This document shows, piece after piece, positions 34,823 to 43,103 of a stretch of 64,000 nucleotides of DNA (positions are counted from its first letter, which is position 1; every line of letters starts with the position of its first letter). The translations under genes were made by a program, and so were the position numbers. The notes under the pieces are model-generated. The model had not been told where the DNA came from. It worked only from the letters and a program-made list of their open reading frames with translations, and did not search any database. The stretch comes from DAOQAU01 sp964640325 (lineage in GTDB: Bacteria > Cyanobacteriota > Vampirovibrionia > Gastranaerophilales > Gastranaerophilaceae). The stretch covers positions 1 to 64,000 of the forward strand of contig CAZXID010000002.1 of NCBI GenBank assembly GCA_964640325.1, read 5' to 3'.

Positions 34823-35485
34823 CTACTGAATTATAAACTGCCCAAAGCTTACTCTTATAACTTCCCTCTCACCTGAGAAAATTCCGTTAACCGCCTCGGC
34901 TATCTGTTCTTTTGCAAGTTCTTTACCCGCAACGGTAGAAAGTTCCGCAGATGTTTTGCTTGAAAGAGTTGTTATAATAGAATCTCTGATTGCAGGCTTA
35001 AACTGATTCATTTCTGCTTCAATAGGATCTGCCGCAGGAGCGCCCCCGCCATGCCCACCGTGCCCGCCACTTTGCTTAGGCGCGGCTTCTGCCTCTAAAT
35101 CACTTGCTGATTTTGAAACCTCAAGTGCCACATTAACCTTAAGGTATTTTCTGGGTGAAACATCACTTAAGTTAAGAATAAAATCACCCAAATCCACAAT
35201 GAATCCCCTTTGAACTTCATCACCTGTACTTTCTTCGCCTTCAGACATAGCATCTTGAGTTGCAGGCGCTCTTTGAGCTAATTTTGAATTTAACAAATTA
35301 GCCTGCAAAATATAATTTACACTCAAAAATAATACGCAAATAAGTACTGTTGTTGCCAAATTAATAACAATAACCTTCATATTATCGTCTATCTTTATTC
35401 CCATCTTCGGCGCTGCTTCTGAAGAAGACCCTTCTTCGCCTTCCGCCTTAGGTTTAATATCTTTTGGTTGATTTGGTTTTGCCAT
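34823..35485 (-). CDS. fliL: Flagellar basal body-associated protein FliL
   Basis: Single-pass inner membrane protein that strengthens stator function. A 35-residue cytosolic tail is followed by one helix (VIVINLATTVLICVLFLSV), then a periplasmic domain with FIVDLGDFILNLSD and YLKVNVALEV typical of FliL. A His/Gly-rich insertion (GGHGGHGGGAPAADP) lies at about residues 141-155. GGAG precedes the ATG. Ten bases separate it from fliM. Confidence 0.88.
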   Translation of the reverse strand: MAKPNQPKDIKPKAEGEEGSSSEAAPKMGIKIDDNMKVIVINLATTVLICVLFLSVNYILQANLLNSKLAQRAPATQDAMSEGEESTGDEVQRGFIVDLGDFILNLSDVSPRKYLKVNVALEVSKSASDLEAEAAPKQSGGHGGHGGGAPAADPIEAEMNQFKPAIRDSIITTLSSKTSAELSTVAGKELAKEQIAEAVNGIFSGEREVIRVSFGQFIIQ

Positions 35486-35500
35486 TTTACATTCTCCAAT

Positions 35501-36181
35501 CTAACTATTATCTTTTCCAAGAATTATTATATCAACTCTTCTGTTCAACATTCTACCACTAATTGATGTATTGTCAGCTATAGGATAATATTCACCATAA
35601 CCAACTGCACAAAGCCTCTTAGGTGGGATTTTCCCATTTTTTGTCAAATAGGATATTATATTTGTCGCTCTTGCCGTTGATAATTCCCAGTTTGAAGGGA
35701 ATTTAGCATTTTTTATCGGAACAGAGTCTGTGTGCCCCTCTATTATAACAGGGTTGTCGATTTTTGTTAAGACTTTTATAATTTCCGAAAGTGCATTTTT
35801 TGCCTGAAGCTTAATCTCAGAGGAACCCTCGTCAAAAAGCATTTTATCACTGACTCTCACAATCAAGCCCCTATCGGCTTTTATCAATTTTATTGATTTT
35901 GTTTGAGAAAGATTTTGTTCAAACAACATTTTTAAGTCACGGGTTGAATAACTTTTATCACCGGCAGTATTTTTGTGATATTTCGTAACATTTTGGATTT
36001 TAGACTCTTCTGAAAATGTTTTCTGAAGTTTTGCCTGAAGTTCCAACAACTTTTGATTATCAAGCTGTGAAATTGCAAACATTACCATAAAAAGTGCCAA
36101 AAGCATTGTCACAAAATCCGCATATGATACAACCCAGCGGTTTATATAGTCTTTTGAATTTGTATAGTAGTCGTTTCTCAT
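35501..36181 (-). CDS. motB: Flagellar stator protein MotB
   Basis: Ion-channel stator subunit anchored to peptidoglycan. The helix VVSYADFVTMLLALFMVMFA carries the essential proton-accepting Asp (YADF). The OmpA-like domain has IIEGHTDSVPI, NWELSTARATNI and VGYGEYYP. Length 226. Its ATGA overlaps the motA stop, so the two subunits are coupled. Proton versus sodium use cannot be decided. Confidence 0.93.
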   Translation of the reverse strand: MRNDYYTNSKDYINRWVVSYADFVTMLLALFMVMFAISQLDNQKLLELQAKLQKTFSEESKIQNVTKYHKNTAGDKSYSTRDLKMLFEQNLSQTKSIKLIKADRGLIVRVSDKMLFDEGSSEIKLQAKNALSEIIKVLTKIDNPVIIEGHTDSVPIKNAKFPSNWELSTARATNIISYLTKNGKIPPKRLCAVGYGEYYPIADNTSISGRMLNRRVDIIILGKDNS

Positions 36182-37044
36182 CTAAGCGCCAAATGTTTTT
36201 TATTATGAAATCTTAAATATGCAACAAGTTTTTCTTCAATTATGGCAGGATTTTCCTGCATTTGTATAGAAATAATACCCTGCAGGATAACTTCTTTTAA
36301 AAGAATTTTTTCTCTCGTTTTTTGTTTTAAGTTTCCCGCAATCGGAAGTAAAATAAGATTTGCAAACCCCACACCGTAAAGCGTTGCCACAAAGGCTGTC
36401 GCAATTCCGGTTCCCAAAATGTGCAAATCTTTTATATTAGACATAACCTGAATTAAGCCCATAACAGCCCCTACAACACCAAAAGTCGGAGCATACCCAC
36501 CCAAAGCCTCAAAAACCCTTGAATTTATAAGTTCTTCTTCTTCTTCGTAGGAAATCTCCGATGACAACAAATCATATAAAAGCTGTGGATTATTCAAATC
36601 TATTGCAAGCTGTAATCCACGGGACAAAAAGGGGTCTTGAATTTTATCAAAAACTCCCTGCAAGGCTAAAAGCCCGTTTTTTCTCGCAAAATAAGCCAGT
36701 TGAATTATATCATCAACAACTTTTATTGCCTTGTTTTCCCTTTGAGTAAAAATTTCTTTAGCTTGCGCAAAAGCAGTTTTAAGCGTTTGCATATTAAAAT
36801 TCAAAAGCGATGCGCAAAAAGTTCCGCCCACAACAATACAAAAAGCAGTCGGCTGAAAAAGTACAGAAATTGACCCTCCCTCAAATATTTGAGTAATAAA
36901 CACCATTATAAAACCCAAAGCAAGTGCAAAAACAGCAGTTAAATTCAAAATCCTTCTCCCTATTTTCCCTAGTGAACTTGCGAAAAAAATTTCACAGCCC
37001 CATCTTGCAACATCATCCCACATTTTCAGGGACTTAACCATCAT
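36178..37044 (-). CDS. motA: Flagellar stator protein MotA
   Basis: Four-helix stator partner of MotB. Family signs are VGGTFCASLLNFNMQ after helix two, the cytosolic loop with FARKNGLLAL, and helices three/four with GGYAPTFGVVGAVMGLIQVM and GTGIATAFVATLYGVGFANLILLP. Length 288, slightly long because of a 30-residue N-terminal lead; internal ATGs are possible starts. First gene of the motility operon. Divergent from the RNA gene at 37134. Confidence 0.93.
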   Translation of the reverse strand: MMVKSLKMWDDVARWGCEIFFASSLGKIGRRILNLTAVFALALGFIMVFITQIFEGGSISVLFQPTAFCIVVGGTFCASLLNFNMQTLKTAFAQAKEIFTQRENKAIKVVDDIIQLAYFARKNGLLALQGVFDKIQDPFLSRGLQLAIDLNNPQLLYDLLSSEISYEEEEELINSRVFEALGGYAPTFGVVGAVMGLIQVMSNIKDLHILGTGIATAFVATLYGVGFANLILLPIAGNLKQKTREKILLKEVILQGIISIQMQENPAIIEEKLVAYLRFHNKKHLALR

Positions 37045-37098
37045 CCAATAAAAGTATTTTTTAATACTTAATAAATAGAGCTTTTTTATTTACCCCAC

Positions 37099-37127
37099 TT
37101 GAAAATGAACAAAAAATATGCAACAAT
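37099..37127 (+). promoter_or_regulatory. Promoter of the 6S-like RNA
   Basis: TTGAAA (37099-37104), 17-base spacer, TGC-AACAAT (37122-37127). The expected start near 37134 is the first base of the closing stem. Confidence 0.55.
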
Positions 37128-37133
37128 GTATTT

Positions 37134-37374
37134 GCTTTACACGGGTGTTAATTTTGTTCCTTCAATTTTTATAAACGGGAGAGTTGACTCTGATAGTGTT
37201 GAAGTATACCCGCCTTTGAATCAATTTCAGAGCAAGTCCATTTTTTGGACTGATAGCGGGAAACGGATTAACTAAGGCGCTCACCCACCTGCGAGATTAA
37301 GCAGGTAACAAAATTCGCTCGTGTAAAGCATTTATCTATAGGGGCAAAAATCAAAGATTTTTGCCCCTATTTTT
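37134..37374 (+). ncRNA. ssrS: Structured RNA, probably 6S RNA
   Basis: A non-coding gene with its own promoter and terminator between motA and the GGDEF gene. The ends pair: GCTTTACACG with CGTGTAAAGC, then AATTTTGTT with AACAAAATT. Inside are a central open region, the hairpin ACCTGC/GCAGGT on the 3' side, and a terminal arm closed by CCCGC/GCGGG with AGTCCA/TGGACT at its tip. A closing stem of about 190-200 nt with a central bubble and GGCGCTCACCCACC on the 3' side fits 6S RNA, which holds the housekeeping RNA polymerase. The structured RNA is nearly certain; its identity is less so. Confidence 0.65.
37338..37374. terminator. Bidirectional terminator, 15-bp perfect stem
   Basis: ATAGGGGCAAAAATC, AAA, GATTTTTGCCCCTAT, then TTTT. 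It ends the 6S-like RNA and, on the other strand, the GGDEF gene. Confidence 0.9.
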
Positions 37375-37386
37375 ATCAATCTAAAT

Positions 37387-39291
37387 CTATTTTAAGTCAT
37401 TTTCAATAAGATTAACAAACTCTTTAACCAAATCCTGATTCCATTTTTTATCGGAATCTTTTTTGATTACTTCGAGTGCCTCTTGAGGACTCATCGCCTG
37501 CCTGTATGCACGCGGTTCCAAAAGAGCAAAGTATGCATCAGATATTAAAATTATCTGCGAAGAAAGAGGGATTTTTTCACCCGAAAATTTGCCCGGATAC
37601 CCTGTTCCGTCCCAATTTTCATGGTGATGCTCAATTATAGGGATTACATCTTGAATGTCAGAAATGGGCTTAAGTATCTCCCTTGCGGCAATTAACGGAT
37701 GTTTTTTAATTTCAGCCTGCTCTTCTTCTGTAAGGGGTTCTATTTTTTGCAGAATTTCTTGAGGGAGCATAATATTTCCTATGTCATAGAGCAAAGTGGC
37801 AATTCTGAGCTTATCAATTTCTTCTTTAGGAAGATCAAAACTTTTTGCCAAATTTGAAACCATAAGAATTTTTGATTTGGTTTTTCCCTTGGCGTGTATA
37901 GGATTATAAGTTGCAGAAAGCATGTCCGCAACAGAATATAACATCTCTTTTGGAGTAGAACTTTTTTCAAGAGAAGTTGCCAGTTTTTCATGCAATTCTT
38001 TTGCAACATCTTTTGGGATAGGCAGTCTCTTTCTTGAAAGTATATCCATAAAAGTAGTAATAGCAACTTCCTGCCATGAAGTTTCGCTAATCGGTTTTGC
38101 AACCTGTACGCGATTTCTTCCGTTTCTTTTTGCCATATACATTGCCTGATCGGTAATCTCTAAAAGCTCATCTATTTTCTCGGAATGTTCAAGGAAAGTA
38201 GCCAATCCTATACTGGCGGTGATTTTCCCGACTTTTCGAATTTTACAATCCGAAATCGCTTTCCTAATCCTTTCTGCTGCAATAAGTCCGCCTTTTGAAT
38301 CAACACCCGGAAGAATTATATTAAATTCTTCTCCCCCCATTCTGGCTGCAACATCGATTGAACGAGCATTCTTCTTCAAGACTTCAGCAACTTCTTTAAT
38401 TGCCATATCCCCAGAAGAGTGCCCGTACTTGTCATTAATTTGTTTTAAATAATCCAAATCAAGACTGATAATCGTAAAAGGCTGATTCATACGCTCTGCC
38501 CTTGTAGCCTCTTTTTTAAGAAATTCTTCAAAATGTCTTCTATTATATAATCCTGTCAAAGCATCTGTTACCGCCTGATTTTTAACCGCTTGAAACAAAT
38601 CTGCAATAGTTATTGCAAGTTCTATTTGCTTTGAAAAAAGATTTAAAAAATCAAGCTCAGCTTCGCTGGCTTCTTCTCTTGAAGAAAAGACTATAAGCCA
38701 ACCGAATTCAGCATTTCGAGTCCAAAGCGGAACAAGAATTACAGAACGGCTCTTTGCATTGTTCAAAATTTTCCCTACACTATCTTCCGATAAATCATTT
38801 GAAACAGCTTTAATTACGCTTCTTAAATCCGTTGTCTGAACAATTCTTCTGTTTATTAAAGCTTCTGCAAACATACTCTCTTCAGCATAATCAAACTTTA
38901 TGGTTTGAATTGGAACACCAAAAGCCAAATTCAACCTTTCAATAAGCTCGTCTTCGGCATAAGTTATTGTTTTAATATAATTGCCCTTTCCATCAGCTTT
39001 TTTCTGCATAATTCCGCTGTAAAGATAACCCAAATCACCTTTTATACTTTTTGTAATTGTAGCCAAAACACTGGAAAGAGGAGTTGAAGAATTCATCATC
39101 TCCCAAATGTGCTGCAAAGTAAGCATTCGTTGATTAGCTATATCAAGTTCTTTTGTTCTTTCGGCTATCTCTTTTTCAAGTTGAAGATTTCGCTCATAAA
39201 TTTCAAGAAAATCTTGCTTGTTGGTGTATATCTTGTTTTCAACTTCCGAAATGTGTCCGGTAAACTCTTTTATCTTATCTAAAAAACCCAT
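37387..39291 (-). CDS. GAF-GGDEF-degenerate HD-GYP signalling protein
   Basis: A 634-residue cyclic-di-GMP signalling protein with no membrane helix. A coiled coil (residues 15-65) precedes a GAF-like sensor (70-235), a GGDEF domain with intact GGEEF at 319-323 (diguanylate cyclase likely active), and an HD-GYP-like domain (430-630). In the last one HHENWDGTGYP (556-566) is kept, but the canonical HDIGK reads YDIGN (502-506) and the late SD-x-x-DAL reads SDAYFAL, so phosphodiesterase activity is doubtful. AAGGGG lies before the ATG. It lies next to the motility operon but is separated by the 6S-like RNA. Confidence 0.88.
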   Translation of the reverse strand: MGFLDKIKEFTGHISEVENKIYTNKQDFLEIYERNLQLEKEIAERTKELDIANQRMLTLQHIWEMMNSSTPLSSVLATITKSIKGDLGYLYSGIMQKKADGKGNYIKTITYAEDELIERLNLAFGVPIQTIKFDYAEESMFAEALINRRIVQTTDLRSVIKAVSNDLSEDSVGKILNNAKSRSVILVPLWTRNAEFGWLIVFSSREEASEAELDFLNLFSKQIELAITIADLFQAVKNQAVTDALTGLYNRRHFEEFLKKEATRAERMNQPFTIISLDLDYLKQINDKYGHSSGDMAIKEVAEVLKKNARSIDVAARMGGEEFNIILPGVDSKGGLIAAERIRKAISDCKIRKVGKITASIGLATFLEHSEKIDELLEITDQAMYMAKRNGRNRVQVAKPISETSWQEVAITTFMDILSRKRLPIPKDVAKELHEKLATSLEKSSTPKEMLYSVADMLSATYNPIHAKGKTKSKILMVSNLAKSFDLPKEEIDKLRIATLLYDIGNIMLPQEILQKIEPLTEEEQAEIKKHPLIAAREILKPISDIQDVIPIIEHHHENWDGTGYPGKFSGEKIPLSSQIILISDAYFALLEPRAYRQAMSPQEALEVIKKDSDKKWNQDLVKEFVNLIENDLK

Positions 39292-39354
39292 TTAGCCCCT
39301 TGTCTATGGTTGCTGAACCATTTTATTATACAACAGTTTGAAAAAATTGTAAGA

Positions 39355-40422
39355 TTATTTCAACAATTGATTTACAATATTTATAATTTCATCACTTAAG
39401 GGATATTTTGTGCAAGCATTTTTGTTTATTTTTAATTTACATTTTTTCTTAAAACATGGCTGGCAATCGAGTTTGTTGCCCGATATTGAAAAATATTTTT
39501 CATCTTGCCCGTAAGGTCCGAATCTTTTGGGCGGAGTACAGGTAAAAATTGCAATAACCGCAGGAGTTTGCGTAGCCCATGCCAGATGTGCGCTGCCCGA
39601 ATCCGGACTTATAACAATTTTTGAATGTGAAAACAACTCCGTTAATTGTTCAACATTTGTTTTTCCGACCAAGTTTAGATATTGAGGATTAGTCATAGTT
39701 CTGTCCAAAATCCTTTGAATTAAAACTTCATCTGATTTTGTTCCCGTAAAAACAATATTGCATTTACCGTGTATCTCATCAATTAAATTTGCCCAATTTT
39801 GCTCGTCCCAATGCTTGTTTTTCCAAGTTGTAGCAGGCGAAATAACAACAATCGATTTTAAATGGTCAATTTGCGACAATAATTCGCTGACTTTGTTTTT
39901 TACATCAAGACTTGTGGGCGGGAGCGCAAAGCTTATTTCTTTCGATTCAAAACCCAAATGTCTTGCAAAATCAAGATTTCTTTCTACAATATGATAATTA
40001 AAATCACTAAATTTTGCCTTGGGTTTAACAAATTCGTTTGCGCCCAAAAAAGATAATTCACGGGCATCTTTAAAAGTTATTCTCCTTTTTGCCCCGCAAA
40101 ATATCAACAAAAACAAGCTTTTAAACATCTGCTGACAGTCAAGTGCAATTTCATACTTTTCTTTTCTTATCTCTTTTATTATTTGAAAAAATTCTTTTAA
40201 TGTTTTAAATGAAAAAGGCCTTTTTTTCCAATCTTTTAAAGGCACAAAATGAACTTTGTCAACTTTGGAATTATCTTTAACAATTTCTAACCCTTTTTCT
40301 GCCACAATCCAGCCAAGGGTGCATCTCTCATCCTTCAAGGCGCAAGCCAAAGGCAAGGTAAAAATAACGTCACCTAAAGAAGTTAATCTTATTATTAAAA
40401 TTTTTTTGCCGCTATTTCTCAT
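39355..40422 (-). CDS. Glycosyltransferase family 9 (heptosyltransferase-like)
   Basis: Cytosolic GT-B sugar transferase of the ADP-heptose:LPS heptosyltransferase family. It shows the N-terminal IIRLTSLGDVIFTLPLA, the middle VVISPATTWKNKHW, and the C-terminal SPDSGSAHLAWATQTPAVIAIF (cited in part as PDSGSAHLAWA). A cysteine-rich end (CQPCFKKKCKLKINKNAC) is common in the family. It suggests lipopolysaccharide or another heptose glycan. A TGTTATAAT box lies upstream at 40473-40465. Confidence 0.85.
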   Translation of the reverse strand: MRNSGKKILIIRLTSLGDVIFTLPLACALKDERCTLGWIVAEKGLEIVKDNSKVDKVHFVPLKDWKKRPFSFKTLKEFFQIIKEIRKEKYEIALDCQQMFKSLFLLIFCGAKRRITFKDARELSFLGANEFVKPKAKFSDFNYHIVERNLDFARHLGFESKEISFALPPTSLDVKNKVSELLSQIDHLKSIVVISPATTWKNKHWDEQNWANLIDEIHGKCNIVFTGTKSDEVLIQRILDRTMTNPQYLNLVGKTNVEQLTELFSHSKIVISPDSGSAHLAWATQTPAVIAIFTCTPPKRFGPYGQDEKYFSISGNKLDCQPCFKKKCKLKINKNACTKYPLSDEIINIVNQLLK

Positions 40423-40464
40423 TCTTAAACTTATAAACTCATAACCTTATAATCTTATCCGCCA

Positions 40465-40473
40465 ATTATAACA
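40465..40473 (-). promoter_or_regulatory. Extended -10 promoter of the glycosyltransferase gene
   Basis: TGTTATAAT on the minus strand, about 40 bases before the start codon. Confidence 0.45.
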
Positions 40474-40607
40474 TGACTTTCAAAAGAATTTCATTAAATA
40501 AAAAACACAAGTCATACGAAAGTATGATTTTTATCAAAAAAACTGAGTAAAACAAAAGATTTTACCGACAAAAAAACAGAGAAGACTTCGGTTAAAAAGG
40601 GTTTAAA

Positions 40608-41987
40608 ATGGCTTACAACACAATAACCCCGTTAAGGCACAAGCTTTATACGGTCAACGGGAATAATTTTGTCAAACCAAAGGAAGATGATGAATCTTCC
40701 CAATCGCAGCGCCCTATTGAAGAACAAGCCGAAGCAGGCCAACAAAATCAGCTGACATTTGATGAACAAAAAAGAGTATTCCCCGAACAAACTGAAAAAA
40801 ACCAAACATCTGCCGGTGTAATTAAAAATGCTGTAAATATTGCCCAAATTTTGAAGGATTTTAGAAGCACGGCTTCGGCAATAGGTACTCCGCCTGATTT
40901 GAATCAAGAAGTAGAAACATACCTTTCTCTGGTAGACATGCAAGTCAGAAAAGAGATGCCCAATATTAAAACGATTAAATCAAACTTGAAAAACGCATCC
41001 GCGCTTCTTGACGGCTATATTACAGAAACACTTCAAAGACCTTCGAATGTTGTGGAAAACTGGCTTGATGCTTTATTTTTACAGCAAGTTGATTTTAAAT
41101 ACAGCGAAGATTTCGTAAACCCGCAATTTTTAGTTCAATTCCCTGATTCGGCGAAAGCATCTGCCGCAGAAAATGACTCCCAAGCAGAAGAAATAGAACA
41201 AAGTGAAGAAGAAATAACAAAAATTGTTATACCACAAGATGCCCAATTAAAATCACTTTTTATTCAAGCAAAAAAGCTTTTTTATGCAAATGAAATCAAA
41301 AAGGCCCTTGAAACTTTTGAAATTGCCATGAAACGCGCGGCTGAAATTAAAGACAAGGAAACAGAATCAAAAATACTCTATGAAATCGGACAAATTTATG
41401 ACAGCAAAGATTACCTTGCACAGGCTCTTACCAGCTACAACAAATCTATAGGAAAAACACAAGACCTGAATATAAAAACCAAAGCCCACTTCTCAATGGC
41501 AAAAATCTATGATGATGTTGCACAGCTTGAACCCGCGATTAACCATTACATGAGCTCAATTTCTTTTGCAGGACAAAATGATAATTTTACGGCACAATCC
41601 AATTCATTGACAAAAATCGGAAATATTTTCACAGATAAATATGATAAAAAAGCTTTTGAATTCTATGATGAAGCCAAAGTGATTGCAGAAGAAAGCAAAA
41701 TCCCAAAAGTTAAAGGCTATGTCTCAGGCAATACCGCAAGCGCTTATGCAAAATTTAACAACCCTAAACTTGCGCTTCAAAACTACTCTGAGGCAATAAA
41801 GGAATATCAAGAAGCCAAATCACCCGAACAAATAGCCGTCAATTATAAAAAAGCCGCCGAACTCATGGTAAGTCTCCAAAATTTCAACAAGGCAAAAAGT
41901 CTTCTTCAAAAAGCCCTTATCAACGCTAAAACAACAAACAATACCGAATTAATCTCAAAAATTAATACCCAACTCCAAAGTCTATAA
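40608..41987 (+). CDS. TPR-repeat protein
   Basis: A 459-residue soluble protein. The first 210 residues are Gln/Glu-rich with a helical region. From about residue 215 there are five to six tetratricopeptide units (ILYEIGQIYDSKDYLAQALTSY, HFSMAKIYDDVAQLEPAINHY and similar), which form a protein-binding superhelix. No signal peptide. AAAGGG precedes the ATG. Partner unknown; the neighbours give no clue. Confidence 0.8.
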   Translation: MAYNTITPLRHKLYTVNGNNFVKPKEDDESSQSQRPIEEQAEAGQQNQLTFDEQKRVFPEQTEKNQTSAGVIKNAVNIAQILKDFRSTASAIGTPPDLNQEVETYLSLVDMQVRKEMPNIKTIKSNLKNASALLDGYITETLQRPSNVVENWLDALFLQQVDFKYSEDFVNPQFLVQFPDSAKASAAENDSQAEEIEQSEEEITKIVIPQDAQLKSLFIQAKKLFYANEIKKALETFEIAMKRAAEIKDKETESKILYEIGQIYDSKDYLAQALTSYNKSIGKTQDLNIKTKAHFSMAKIYDDVAQLEPAINHYMSSISFAGQNDNFTAQSNSLTKIGNIFTDKYDKKAFEFYDEAKVIAEESKIPKVKGYVSGNTASAYAKFNNPKLALQNYSEAIKEYQEAKSPEQIAVNYKKAAELMVSLQNFNKAKSLLQKALINAKTTNNTELISKINTQLQSL

Positions 41988-41990
41988 AAA

Positions 41991-42022
41991 AAGGGCGGAC
42001 AAAATTTATTTTGCCCGCCCTT
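41991..42022. terminator. Bidirectional terminator between the TPR gene and rpsO
   Basis: AAGGGCGGACAAAA pairs with TTTTGCCCGCCCTT with one mismatch; A/T-rich on both flanks. Confidence 0.85.
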
Positions 42023-42038
42023 AAATCTTATCAATAAA

Positions 42039-42308
42039 CTAACCTCTGATGTTAAGTTTTTTGATTAATTTTCTGTATTCATCAACATTTTCATTTTTCA
42101 GGTAAGAAAGAAGTCTTTTTCTTCTTCCGACCATCATCAAAAGACCACGCTTTGTAGCGAAATCTTTTTTATTGATTTTCAAATGCTCGGTAAGTTCACT
42201 GATTTTTTGGCTCATCATTGCGATTTGAACCGCAGCAGAACCGGTATCTTTCTCGTCTTTACCGTATTTTTTAACAAGTTCTTGTTTGTTTTTAAGATTA
42301 ATGCTCAT
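42039..42308 (-). CDS. rpsO: 30S ribosomal protein S15
   Basis: Primary 16S rRNA-binding protein of the small subunit platform. The 89-residue length and the blocks TGSAAVQIAMMSQKISELTEHL and RGLLMMVGRRKRLLSYL (cited in part) are diagnostic. AAAGGAAAA precedes the ATG. No pnp gene follows, unlike in many bacteria. Confidence 0.97.
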   Translation of the reverse strand: MSINLKNKQELVKKYGKDEKDTGSAAVQIAMMSQKISELTEHLKINKKDFATKRGLLMMVGRRKRLLSYLKNENVDEYRKLIKKLNIRG

Positions 42309-42428
42309 GTAAAATTTTCCTTTTTCTTAGTAATAGCAATCGGCGTAAGCTATTTATACCAGTTAATCATATTACATAAAGAAAAAAAATCAACATTTAC
42401 AGACAGTTATGTTAAGAGCACTTAAAAA

Positions 42429-42773
42429 TCAACTTAAAATCGAATTTGCAATAAAGACGGATTCATTCATTTTTGCACAAAATGAAATAGAATTTCTGGC
42501 ACTATCTCTCAAAATATCAGAATCAGACTCTGCATCAAATAAACTTTTTTGAGCTGAATAATAAATATTTTTATATTCTTGCTCTTTTCCGGTCCCTTCA
42601 TAGGCTTTAAAAATTGCAAAGGCTCTTTGTTTTGCTTCTTTAAAGTTAATATATTTTTTCATTGAGGCCTCGTAAAGCTCCATTTTTTCCTGCATTTTTT
42701 GATGGGCATTTTCAGCCTGATTTTTAACATTTTCTAAAGTTCTTTGCTTTAAGTCATTAGTGACAAAATCCAT
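42429..42773 (-). CDS. Small helical protein, unknown function
   Basis: A 114-residue, charged, mostly alpha-helical protein with no signal peptide or membrane helix. Heptad-like spacing at residues 8-40 (ENVKNQAENAHQKMQEKMEL) suggests a coiled coil. I do not recognise a family. GAGG lies eight bases before the ATG. It may be co-transcribed with rpsO downstream, with a 120-base gap. Confidence 0.5.
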   Translation of the reverse strand: MDFVTNDLKQRTLENVKNQAENAHQKMQEKMELYEASMKKYINFKEAKQRAFAIFKAYEGTGKEQEYKNIYYSAQKSLFDAESDSDILRDSARNSISFCAKMNESVFIANSILS

Positions 42774-42810
42774 CCCGAAATCCTCATAAATATCCCTTGT
42801 CCGGCTTTCC

Positions 42811-42844
42811 TCCTTGCCGCCGGCTATCCCGCAGCCGGCAAGGA
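42811..42844. repeat. GC-rich hairpin TCCTTGCCG.CGGCT/AGCCGGCAAGGA
   Basis: Imperfect arms with one extra base, far richer in G and C than the region. It lies in the 330-base spacer before purB. It may end the minus-strand side or be a dispersed element. Confidence 0.5.
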
Positions 42845-42957
42845 TTTAGCACTTCTTAGGTCGGCTTTGAAAAATTACAAAAAATTGTCATTTTTTGAAT
42901 TTTTCTGCATCATCTACATATTTAAAAACAATTTTTATAAAAAAATTGCCTTTTTTA

Positions 42958-42966
42958 TGTTAAAAT
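42958..42966 (+). promoter_or_regulatory. Extended -10 promoter of purB
   Basis: TGTTAAAAT, about 137 bases before the purB start. A dispersed repeat lies in the leader. Confidence 0.4.
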
Positions 42967-42998
42967 TAGTTTGAAATAATATATATAATTAATTTTAT

Positions 42999-43087
42999 GT
43001 CTTTGCGAGAAGCGAAAGCTACGAAGCAATTCAAAAGAATATTATCGGGTTAGATTGCCGCGCTCCTTTCATTCGCTCGCAATAACA
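42999..43087. repeat. Dispersed repeat, type C, in the purB leader
   Basis: TCTTTGCGAGAAGCGAAAG...GAAGCAATTC...GATTGCCGCGCTCC...TTCGCTCGCAATAAC. The same plan is seen, degenerate, at 55932-55988 and 3667-3730. Confidence 0.6.
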
Positions 43088-43103
43088 GGGAAAAGGATTT
43101 TTT

